From Cryptomeria japonica (lineage: Eukaryota > Streptophyta > Pinopsida > Cupressales > Cupressaceae), in contig NC_081407.1 in NCBI RefSeq assembly GCF_030272615.1, positions 440,663,213-440,727,212 on the forward strand: a DNA stretch of 64,000 nt, written 5' to 3'. The notes below the pieces were generated by a model. It searched no databases, was not told where the DNA came from, and saw only the letters and a program-made list of their open reading frames with translations. This document shows positions 12,032 to 21,583 of the stretch, in pieces (within the stretch, counting starts at the first letter, position 1; each line of letters starts with the position of its first letter). The translations under genes and the position numbers were made by a program.

Positions 12032-15000
12032 TTATGACAATAAGGAATGAAACTTATCAAAAAAAAATTTAAAGTCTTGCATAAAATTTTTCAAGGCTAA
12101 TGACCATAACTCAAGTAATGATGTAGCAACCTCACTTTCTGTATGCATCTGGAATACCAGTTCTTCCATAGCATCAATGGTACTCATCTCTTGAGTGACC
12201 GTGATGGCTTCCAGATTGAGAAAACATTTCTGAAGAATTTGCAGTCTGGGTAATAAGACCAATTGGGGCTCCTGCAAATCTCTTGACCGGTTGCTGATCT
12301 CCAATTCTATCTTGGCAGTCTGAAGCTGATAGCGATGAAATGTTTGCCCATATGTAGTGAAGGAATCATATGGCATCTTGAAGTTGCTTATGTATGCCTG
12401 CAACTCCGATTGGAGTTTATCTTTTTGTGTGAGCACATCATCGCAAAATAGATGGGGTTGGCTGATTTTACTCAATAGTAGTTTTCCCTCATCCATAGAA
12501 ACACTTATATCCTTTTGTTGTTTCAGAAGGTGTGACCGAAGCTCATTCAATTTATTAACTAAGGCAGTATTGAGTTCCTTTTCATGGTTCTTCTTGGTAG
12601 TGGCTACAACAACATCCTCCAAGCATTGTACTTGGTCCTCTACAACAGAACAAAGGAGTTTCAACTTAGACAGAGAGGAATTGGTACTAGGGAGGTTTGT
12701 ATCAGGAATCAGACTGGTAAGGGTGTCAACTGTAGTTTGTATGACATCCCTTTCTTTCTTCCTCTGTAACTCTTCCAATCTTTCTTGTGCCAGTTTAATG
12801 CCTCACAGTAGCTCAGACTCATCAGTTGATTGAAGGTCAATCGGACTGGCGGTGTCAATCAGTTTGGCTTGACCACTGGTTGCCTTGGGAGTCTCTGCTT
12901 GATTATCTTTCTCTGCTTCCTTCTCCTTTGATGCTTTTTTCTTTTCCTCCTCTTTCTTCTTTTGTTCCTCTTCTTGTTTCTTCTTCAATTCTTCCTTCTT
13001 CTTGTCTTCTTCCTACTTTTTCTTTTCTTCCCCCTTCTTTCTTTCTTCTTCCTTCCTTTTGTCCTCTTCTTTCTTCTTCTCCTCTTCTTTCTTCTTCTCC
13101 TCTTCTTTCCTCTTCTCCTCTTCTTTCCTCTTCTCCTCTTCTTTCCTTTTCTCTTCCTCTTTTCTCTTGTCTTCCTCTTTCTTTTTCTCTTCCTCTTTCC
13201 TTTTTATTTCCTCTTGCCTTGCTTTTTCCACTTGCCCTTTATTAGTCTTTTCCTTGTCCCGTTTCTCCTTCTCTGATTTTTCCTTGTCCTGTTTCTCCTT
13301 TCCTGTGTCCGAAGTGACATCTTCAACATCCAATGCATCCAGATCAATAGTGTCAACCTATTTTGTAACTCTTTCTCCTTCACTGTTAAATACCTCATCC
13401 GGTTTGGCTAAGGATAGGTCAGGTTCTTTTTTGGCCTTCTATTTAACCTCAGACACTTGATGTAACTGGACAACAACTTTGGCATGTAAATGTGTGTCCT
13501 TCTGTACTTCAGAAGTTCTTCCTTCTAGCGGCCTGAGTTTTCTTATTCTCATGAAGAAGAGACCTTTATTCTTGTCCATTATCTCAAACAATTCAGAATT
13601 AGAGGCATCGGGAAAGTATTGAGCGAAGAATTTTTCCCTTATTTCCTATTCTTTCTCAATGGTAATGCACCATTTATTATCCAAAGAATTGTATAAAGAA
13701 TCAGGTGTGACTGATCTGATTTCAGATGGCGACCAGTCATTGACACACAAATATCTAATAACTTCTTGTTCTACTTCTTCTTTCTCATTATCAAAAAAAT
13801 CATCAAAATATTCTTTTGTCATCAAGAACCTTCCTCTTAGTATTCTTTAAAGTCCTTTGACAATGTGTTATAGGCTTATAAGAAGAGATGTCTATATTTA
13901 CCAGTGCTGACGTTGCAGGTGCAGTACCGGTAGATTTTGCCTTCTTGTTTGATTGCCTGGTTTTCTTAGGCTGTACTTTCAGTTCAGTATCCTCTGACTC
14001 CAGTGAGTTGTTTTTGGTTTTCCGCTTCCTCTCAAATACTTTAGCGGGAGCAACCTCCGGTTTCTTCTTGGCAGGTGACCGCTTGGTCACTTTTGGGCTG
14101 GCTGAGGTAATCGGTGCCAATATCGATGGTACTCCCTTGCCCTTTTTCAGTGAAGGATCTTCAACCGGTGTTACCCTCTCTAAGTAGGTGCTGGTTCTCT
14201 TTTTCTTGGCATCTAGAGGTGAGGCAAGCAGGGTAGAGGCATACCCGTCCAACATGTCATACATCACTTCATAGCCCATAGGTTCTACTGCTTCCTTTCT
14301 TGGTTCTACTGCTTTCATTATGCATTCATCTACCTTTATGGTGAAGCAGATGTCATAGTCACATTTCTTTACAATATCTCCAGATATCCTCATCCTCTGG
14401 CTCATTTTCTGCTTGAATTCATCAAAGGATTTATTTAGAACCTCAGGATATCTAGTTCCTACCACTTGAAGACTTTCCCTAATTTGCTTAGAGATTGGTT
14501 GGTCAGCAGACCATTGAATATCACCTACTCTAGGAAAATAGCCTTGAAATTAGAAAAATAGGCCAATCAAAAGTTGTCCAAACCTGAACCTTAGAGAATA
14601 ATCCTGTTTGATGGATTTCGGGTTCAATAGCAGTTGCTTCTACAAACAAGTATACAAATCAAAAGAGGCATCTTCCTTAATCATTCTGTAGGCGGCATTC
14701 ACTGCAGCAGCAGGGACAAAGTTTATTCTGCTAGCATAAAACACCTGGTAGCCAATCACCATGCAGGCATAGTTAACCAAATCATCTTTGATGGTGTTGA
14801 TAGTCATTCTCCGTTGGTCACTCAGAGAACCGGTGAGCTTAGTCATTTCAGTCTTGATGACCTTCCTTAGGGCTGACACCTCTCCAATGTTACAGAAACA
14901 GGTGATGGCATGAATTGCTTCTGGTGTAATGTCATGCGTGTGCTCGAGGTACATTTTGTCATTGTGTAATCTGCTTAGGATGATGTGGATGTGATCTTCA

Positions 15001-15281
15001 GTAAACTCTTCCAGAAAATAAACTACATTGTGTAGTTTCTTCCTCTCTAGGATGCTATATTCCAGTTTGATTTTCTTGTCATCCCCATAGAATAGACCTA
15101 GCTAAGAATGGATCACTAGGGATCCTAGGTCTTCCAATTTTCAATCAATATATCTTGAAATATCTTCCTCAACTATAACTCCAATGGGTATCTGGGATAG
15201 GGCATTGTATTTAATCTTCTTTTGAATAAAATCCGCTGAGTCTACAGGTGTACTAGAACTGGAGTGCGATGCAAAAGCCAT
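12032..15281 (-). pseudogene. Element 2 ORF2: about 1,080-codon coiled-coil/charged protein, unknown family
   Basis: The frame opens with an ATG at 15281 (MAFASHSSSST) and can be followed to 12032 with one frameshift near 13810. In-frame stops lie at 15141, 15102, 14640, 14550, 13646, 13439, 13358, 13013 and 12803. Most stops are TAG or TGA, consistent with CAG or CGA codons. Residues 1-220 look globular and mixed. About 290-450 is basic and Ser/Thr/Pro-rich with PAKKKPEVAPAK-like text. About 650-765 is an almost pure Lys/Glu/Arg repeat, probably a single alpha helix or coiled coil. The last 240 residues are predicted helical. I see no transmembrane segment, protease or polymerase motif. In Sireviruses an extra ORF downstream of pol is known; here no pol precedes it. 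Function unknown. Confidence 0.7.
12930..13215 (-). repeat. Lys/Glu-coding polypurine repeat in ORF2
   Basis: The plus strand is almost pure pyrimidine, built from cttctcctctt-type words of 9-15 bases. On the minus strand it encodes KRKEEE and KKKEEE repeats. The frame is kept through most of the array, with one TAG at 13013. Confidence 0.85.
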
Positions 15282-15854
15282 GATTAAATGATAGACAAAT
15301 TTTTTGAGAAAATACCTTCACACTTCAAAATTTAGGGTTTTGCAATGTCGCTCACAACACACCACTTCGGTTGCTGGATTAGCGCTTGGTGTTCTTCACT
15401 TGATTGATTGAAAACAATCTCTGGATTCTTCTGCATGATTTTGAATTCACTTTGAATCACTAGACAAATCACTCTTGTCGTTCTGCACTCAAAAATTCTT
15501 CACTCAAAAATAGATAAGTGAAAATGGCATCAAAAATACCTTTTAAACAATCTTTCACCTACCATAATATATGCTCCACCGCTAGGGTACAAACCCTAAT
15601 TTTTGCCTTTTACCACTTCAAAATCTTCTGCTGATTGACAGGTAATGTATACCAGTTAAGGTCTTTACTGATATAAACCGGGGGTTCAAATATTTCACCG
15701 ATATGCCCCCCCTAAGCTTTTCTGAAGCTCAGTTTGCCGATTCAGAGACTTCCACACTAGGTGCAGAAACTAGTTCATCTTGTGACACTTCTTCATATTT
15801 ATTTTTCCATATTTTATTCATTTCCACTTGAACAGTTTCAACATCAATATTCCC

Positions 15855-17036
15855 TTATGGAGTGATTGGTATATCATCCGATAGGTTCTTTCTCATTCTG
15901 TAGGTTCTGGCAGTGTGTCCCAGTTTGTTGCAATGATAGCATACCATTCCAGGTGTTCTCCATGGTCCATTTTTCATACTACCATTCTTCCTGCTGCATG
16001 TTGCAACGGTGTAACCGCTACCATGATAGATCAAATAGGTTGCTCTCCAACCAGTTGCCGCTTGATAGCCACCTGACCGATGGTCATAGGTATTATACCA
16101 GTTTGGATTCCGGTTCACAGTGGGTTTCGGGATAACTTCTTGAGTCCTTGGAGAGAATCTCCCAGTGTTGTGCAAAACAGATCTACATTCAAATTCTCTA
16201 TGCCCAAAATTTTTGCATGCATAGCGGTTTCCATTGAATCTATTGGATCTAGGCTTATTGTTTAGAAAATAAGGAAAATTATTGTAGGCCTTGCTTCTAC
16301 ATACATTAGCAGTATGTCCTTCCTTGAGACAATTGAAGCAAACAGGTTTAAACTTTTTCTTACCTTTATCCTTGGATGTTGGTTGCTTCTTTTATGCTTT
16401 AGCTTTTGTTCCAGAGGTCTCACCTTCCTCATACCTAGAGAAACCAAGTCCAGTGGTATTCTTTACCTGTTTTGCTGATTCAAGCTTTTGCTCTAGCTTA
16501 GTAGTACTTTGATTGAATTTGGCAAGTATCTCCTTTGTCTGAGTAAGTTGTTTGGAAATAGAAGCATTGGATTCCTTCAAGGTTGCATTCTTAGAAATAG
16601 CCATGTTTAGTTCACCTTGCATTTCTTCTTTTTCTACTTTACTTTCTTGAAGATGACCGGCAAGTGTACTGATTTCTTGCTTCAACTTGGAGATCTCAGT
16701 ATCTTTGTCTTTTACTAGATCTTCATCTTTCCTTCGGTTCTCAAGCTCTTGACATATTTTGATAGTCAGTCCTTCTAGTTCCCTTCACAGGTTGGCATTA
16801 GATTCATTCAGTTTTTCAACTTCTTCAACTAGGGCATCCATGTCTGCTTCATTAGAAGAACTATTTTCAGCAAGCTCCATTAGTTTCTCAGCATGCTCTC
16901 TTCTTTTGGCCAAAGAGGCTTTATACTTTACTTTGAGTTCATCATAGGCTCTCTCAATCTGAGTGAGATGATGAGTAAGTTCTCTCATAGTGTATTCCCC
17001 CATATCTTCTTCCAAGTGGTTAGACTTATAGAAATG
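15855..17036 (-). pseudogene. Element 2 gag-like protein: coiled coil plus zinc knuckles
   Basis: A single frame of about 390 codons is broken by a TGA at 16785 and a TAA near 16393. The first 240 residues are heptad-rich helix (MGEYTMRELTHHLTQIERAY near the start). Residues about 215-390 carry three zinc-knuckle-like motifs: CFNCLKEGHTANVC (complete CX2CX4HX4C), a degenerate CKNFGHREFEC, and CYHCNKLGHTARTY, where the last Cys is Tyr. That ties it to retroelement Gag nucleocapsid. The conserved Copia Gag core domain, seen in the Copia element at 35621-36562, is missing from the front, so this Gag is truncated or reorganised. It starts 3 bases from the primer site, leaving almost no leader. 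Confidence 0.75.
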
Positions 17037-17039
17037 TTG

Positions 17040-17051
17040 GCTCTGATACCA
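17040..17051 (-). promoter_or_regulatory. Primer-binding site of element 2 (initiator tRNA-Met)
   Basis: The minus strand reads TGGTATCAGAGC, the standard perfect complement to plant initiator tRNA-Met, 2 bases inside the 5' LTR. It is intact. Confidence 0.95.
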
Positions 17052-17053
17052 AT

Positions 17054-18170
17054 TGATGAATACTAAGAGGGCGGGGGTGAATTAGTATACCAAAAAATAC
17101 TGTACTCAAACTTCTAAATTGTTTAGTAGATAACTGGTATAACAGATTCACTAATAAATTGGTTAAGATAAATGCAAACCAAATAGAAAATAAAGCATTT
17201 ACCCACAAAACCACAATCACCATAGCACAAGATATTTGACATGGAAACCCAAATGGGAAAAACCACGGTGAGTAGAAACTCACAAGTAACTATCTATAGA
17301 ATAGAAACCAGACCGATTAAGGTCATACAATGTTCTTCACCAGAACAGATCCTGTTAGGAATCTAGATCTCTGTTAGGAGATAAGTCCTATCAAAGACTA
17401 CCTTGTGAGAGGATTTTCAGATCCACAGTTGTGAAGCACCTTGTTAGAGGATTTACAAAGGCTTTGCTAGGCCTACCTGGTTAAGGGTTTCAGACTTGTT
17501 GAACATATGAGTAATCAACAAGTGGGTGTTCTAGATACTAGCACATTATGCTTGGTTAGATCCTTGATAACACATTGTTAATGCACTTTTAGCATTACTT
17601 CAGTCTTCAATATCTCAACACTCTACACAGACCTAATCTTGTCTGCAAAGATCACACATAACCTTCTCATACATCATACATCTCTCATCATAACAAACCC
17701 TAGACATGATGTCCTTATTAAGGAAACTGATTTCATGTCGATCCAATAGGATAAAACTACAAGTTCCTAGGTTCAGTGCATCTAGACACATTTGGTAACA
17801 TGACACAAAATCACCACCAAAGAGTTGGTGGAAGATAACTCAACACATAAATACCGGTTGGTAACTCATCACAGAGTAATACCGATTCACACAATATACC
17901 AATTACTAGTTATGAAAAATGAAGACCAAAAAATGTCAACTACCGCTTTGTTCCTTCGAACCACTTGAGATCCTCAAACCGCTTGAGGTCTTCATACTAC
18001 TTGAGATCTTCAGTCAATTTGTGACCAGTAAACATTTTCTACAAAACACCGATAGTCTAAAGACTATTATACATAATACCGGTTGGAACAATTATCGGTT
18101 GAGCATAACTCATACATCAAGAAAGTGTGTGTTCATCAATGACAATCAAAGCATCATCAAAATGCCAACA
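17054..18170 (-). repeat. 5' LTR of element 2
   Basis: 1,117 bp, aligning along its whole length with 10613-11770. It ends in gccaaca at 18170, followed by the duplication agtta. Confidence 0.93.
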
Positions 18171-18175
18171 AGTTA

Positions 18176-18560
18176 CACCTCTTTTCTTGTTGTAGCAAAC
18201 TAAAATCAATGAAAGATTCCCTTAGTTGCCATGTAAAACATTTCCTCTCTAAGTCTACAGGGTTCATAGAAGTTAGAAATGGCAAGATGGCCAATCTGTC
18301 TTTAAATGAGATGGTGGTGTGGAGGTTCTAGGGAGAAAGTAACTCTAAGTGGAATACTATGATATGTAGGAATCATTTGTAAAATGTGGACCTAAAAAGG
18401 ATTTTCACAACCACAATGCTTCTAGAAAGCTCAGGCTTTTGGAACAATGTGGCTCATGCCAAATCAAGGCTCTCTTTTGGAAGACTGACAACTAACACCA
18501 AGGATAATAAATTCTTTTGAGAGGATGCCTAGTTTAGGGATTATTCAATCGTCCTTCATC
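18176..18560 (+). pseudogene. LINE remnant, right part
   Basis: After the target duplication, coding resemblance to LINE ORF2 continues: GFWNNVAHAKSRLSFG, then NTKDNKFF, a stop, EDA, a stop and FRDYS near 18436-18550. The family pattern is FW..I..A......G..W..G.G..I.FW.D.W. Both positions in the last block that should be Trp are now stops. It is the other half of the LINE split by element 2. Confidence 0.6.
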
Positions 18561-18886
18561 CAGAGATAAAAGAAAATCAAAACAAGGCATCTCAAATCAA
18601 CGAAAAGACCTCTAGAAGGTCTGAAAATATATTTGTAGGCTTTAGGGTTGGAATAATCACTTGTGGCTGGATATGAATTTCTTATGGAATCCTTCCAGTT
18701 GGCATCTAGATCAAAGGTGTGGAAAAAGTATAGGAATCGCAGACCTAGCCTAAGGCTAGAGTGTTCTCGCAAGTTGCAGTACAAATAGAAAATTGGAGAT
18801 TGGCAATAAACAAAAAAGAGATATTCAATTGAATGAGGAATATGAAGACTATCAAGCAAAATTAGTACCTGTTCGAGTCATGCAGC

Positions 18887-18906
18887 ATGTATGTATGTAT
18901 GTATGT
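18887..18906 (+). repeat. (ATGT)5 microsatellite
   Basis: Five perfect ATGT units. Confidence 0.9.
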
Positions 18907-18939
18907 AATTGTTGTTGAAGCATAAATTTGATGTTTAGT

Positions 18940-19086
18940 TGTGTATTTTATTCGATGATCAAATTAGTTATTTATTTAGTCATTTATAGTTGTGTTGCAA
19001 AAAATGACTAGGATTTGGTCATTTTTACTTTTTGTGACTAAAAGTTTTAGTCACCCAGTCATTTATTTACCATATTTCTACTAGTG
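18940..19086. mobile_element. Possible CACTA-type DNA transposon end
   Basis: On the minus strand the segment begins CACTAGTAGAAATATGG, close to the CACTACTAGAAA-type termini of plant CACTA transposons. Subterminal palindromes follow, including TGACTAAAAGTTTTAGTCA at 19036-19054. A partial counterpart, CACTACTAGAATTCC, lies at 9899 on the plus strand. The 3-bp flanks (caa and aag) do not match, so pairing of the two ends is unproven. Confidence 0.3.
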
Positions 19087-19479
19087 AAGGGTATGCATAG
19101 ATTCATGACGTGATAGATGAATAATGGAAGATATGGGGATTAGGAACATTTGATTTGGTACTTTAAAATGAACTTAGAAAGTTAATGGGGCTACACAGAT
19201 ATGTATATAATAGTTCATAATTTTCATGATAAGAAGATGGTAATTGAGTAGAACTTAAGTGAAATAGATGTTAATAGTTTCATGATATGGGTGTGTTTAT
19301 GTGTAATTTATATTAAGTGATCATGGTGAAGTACCCTAGGGAATGAATTATTGTATGAATGAATTGAGATGTTAATTGTCATAATGTTAATTTCGCTTGC
19401 ATTATATGTGGTTAAAGATATGGTTAAGTTCATGACGTTCTATGCATTTATGTGATGTTAATCTATGGTTTTGAAACAT

Positions 19480-19580
19480 TGATAGTTACTATGTTGTATT
19501 AGTTGATGTTTTAAAAAAATTTATCTCTATTTGTTGGTTAGTTTAGTTATTTTCTCTAGGGTATTTTGGTAGGCATTACA
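19480..19580 (+). repeat. End of an LTR of another retroelement family
   Basis: The segment ends ...ggcattaca and is followed 2 bases later by a primer-site-like sequence, so it reads as the 3' end of a 5' LTR. A reverse-complement relative lies at 28325-28425. I could not place the LTR start. Confidence 0.55.
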
Positions 19581-19582
19581 TC

Positions 19583-19594
19583 TGGTATCAAAGC
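19583..19594 (+). promoter_or_regulatory. Initiator-Met primer-binding site, one mismatch
   Basis: TGGTATCAAAGC, differing from the standard TGGTATCAGAGC at one position, 2 bases after an LTR end. Confidence 0.6.
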
Positions 19595-20548
19595 TCATAT
19601 TGCAAACACTGGAATATCTGGTTAAGGTTGTTGCTCTTAGTCTTGTGTGGTGTGCTATGATGTCCTCTTGACTTGAGTTGTTCTTGAGATTTGTGTTTGA
19701 AAAAGGTCATTGGAATCTTGGAGATGTTACATGTTTATGCTCTATATCACCTCCCTAATTCTTTCTAGAAATTATAATTGTGAGTAATATGTTCATTCAT
19801 TTCTTATCCTAATAGATGTGAGATTTCTATATGATTCCATGCGAACTTGTTTTCTTTGTAATATATGGTGCTCACGTGAATATCAGAGGTTGTTTTCCCT
19901 ATATAATTGACTATGCTATAGAATGTGAGAAAATTGTATGTATTCTCTTCAAAAAATGATATGTTTATTGGATTAGCTCGATACATTGAATTCCTAATGA
20001 ATAGTAAGATGAAATGTTTGTATCATGTATATAAGAATGATATAGAGTAGATGATGAGGCGAAATTGATGAACTTGTATGTGATACATCTATATATAAGT
20101 AAATAAGTAGTTATATGATGCCCTTCTCTTCCCTTTATTCTCTTATGTAAAATGTAAGGAAGTTAAATAGTGAAGTATGGGTACCAAATAGAACTATCAA
20201 ATGTTTATATATGTGTGCAATTCTACATGTAAGGAGAGATTGTTTGAGTAAATCATATCTTTCAATAAGGACTTGAATATTTCTAATTGCATTTGTAATG
20301 TTAGGAGACCTCATGAAAGGTTGATTTTGCATATCATAGAAAATGATGTAAGTATTTGAATGGTACAATAAATGTGACATATCTAAGAAATTCAAATTGT
20401 TCATGCATAACTTTTGTGTGTGTACATTAATTGTTTTGTAGTGTTGTTCCTCGATCTTCTCTCCATTTGGGTAAAAGACTCATCATGCTTAGGAGTTTAT
20501 TGATATTAAGAAGAAGAATTGGACACTTATTGATAAAATATGGTATTG
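19595..20548. other. Non-coding DNA downstream of the primer site
   Basis: No gag or pol similarity. Presumably a decayed internal region, interrupted at 20549 by element 3. Confidence 0.4.
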
Positions 20549-21341
20549 TGTTGGCAAATGCACACTCCAATGAGATATTGTAGGTGATTGAAGGTTTTTT
20601 CATTGATGGCAACCTTACAATCCTATGAAATTGGCAAGGCAATCCACCGGCATCGGCAAAGTCAGATTCTACACCAACACACAGACCACCGGCACCAGTA
20701 GTGAAAAGAAGCATACCGACACAGAAACCAACAAGAGTTTTGTTTATTATTGTAAAATCATTGTAGGCTGACTTGGCAAATTGTAAAATGACTCATATAT
20801 ATAAGAGATCATTGTAGAACAATTAAGTATGTATGGAGGAATGTAATTAGGCGAAATAAGGTAGACCTATTATGCAAATTGTAGGTTAAGGGTTTATGTA
20901 TGAAGCAGAGCTATAAACCGGTACTGGATCTGACATAGTAGATGCTATTTTGAAGTAGTACAAGACATTGGATTTAAATAATCCATTTTGTAAGTCAGTG
21001 AGACTTCCCATTTTGTAATTGAGCAGTGAGCTCTAAACACTTGGCCTTCCTGCATGTGTAGGCCCCTCTTGTAGTAGTAATATTCTCTTATTGGCCAGTA
21101 AGTGAATATTGTGGGTCACAAATCCCACCGAGGTTTTTCCCACATCGGGTTTCCTCATTAAAATACTGTGTTATGGTGTGTTTTTCATGTGGTTGCTGTT
21201 ATCTCTATTCATTTCATTATTTCTTGTTTACCAGTATACAATATTAATATGCTTTACATGTTTTAAGTCAAGAAAATATTATAACCGGTTAGATACTGAT
21301 TCACCCCCCCCCCCCTCTTAGTATCTGTGGGAATCCTAACA
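20549..21341 (+). repeat. 5' LTR of element 3
   Basis: 793 bp. It has a TATA-like TATATATAAG at 20796-20805, repeated CCGGCA-type words near 20648-20700, and a C12 tract at 21304-21315 between 7-base inverted repeats. Confidence 0.93.
20796..20805 (+). promoter_or_regulatory. TATA box of the element 3 5' LTR
   Basis: TATATATAAG, followed by agatcattg. In the 3' LTR the same place reads TATACATAAG near 24139, so that copy is weakened. Confidence 0.55.
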
Positions 21342-21343
21342 AT

Positions 21344-21355
21344 TGGTATCAGAGC
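21344..21355 (+). promoter_or_regulatory. Primer-binding site of element 3 (initiator tRNA-Met)
   Basis: TGGTATCAGAGC, perfect, 2 bases after the LTR. Confidence 0.95.
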
Positions 21356-21413
21356 TTGGTCCTCTATTTTTAGAAGCCTAACAACTTGAGGAAGATCTTG
21401 ACACCGGTAGAGA

Positions 21414-21583
21414 TGGAAAACTTGATGAAGCAATTAGAAGGAGCTCTCTCAGACTATGATGCAGAAAAATTAAAAAATATCAAACTTGAAGATGATCTAA
21501 AAGCTGAACATGATATTATTCAAGCACTTCAAGAAAATCTTACCATTTCAAGAAACAAAAGAAGAGGTATTTCACAGTGCTGA
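21414..21583 (+). pseudogene. Truncated coiled-coil start of the element 3 gag-like ORF
   Basis: From the ATG at 21414, 56 codons read MENLMKQLEGALSDYDAEKL and on as a Leu/Glu/Lys-rich coiled coil, ending at a stop at 21581. Placed close to the primer site, it corresponds in position and style to the coiled-coil gag-like ORF of element 2. The zinc-knuckle half is absent, apparently deleted. The next ORF overlaps it in another frame. Confidence 0.5.

Larger units (their letters stand above)
10613..18170 (-). mobile_element. Element 2: non-autonomous Copia/Sirevirus-like LTR retroelement with large unknown ORF
   Basis: Long LTRs at 10613-11770 and 17054-18170 begin and end with TG...CA. They are flanked by the identical 5-bp target duplication agtta at 10608-10612 and 18171-18175. 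A perfect initiator-Met primer site lies inside the right LTR, and a polypurine tract lies inside the left LTR, fixing the minus-strand orientation. The interior encodes a gag-like protein with coiled coils and zinc knuckles, then a 1,080-codon unknown ORF. No protease, integrase, reverse transcriptase or RNase H motif is visible anywhere inside, so mobility would need enzymes from a relative. Confidence 0.93.

Noticed and set aside
12826-13460. Overlapping plus-strand frames of Ser, Leu and Phe repeats
   Set aside because: They are the antisense of the Lys/Glu repeat in element 2 ORF2. All three frames are open because the array is pure pyrimidine.
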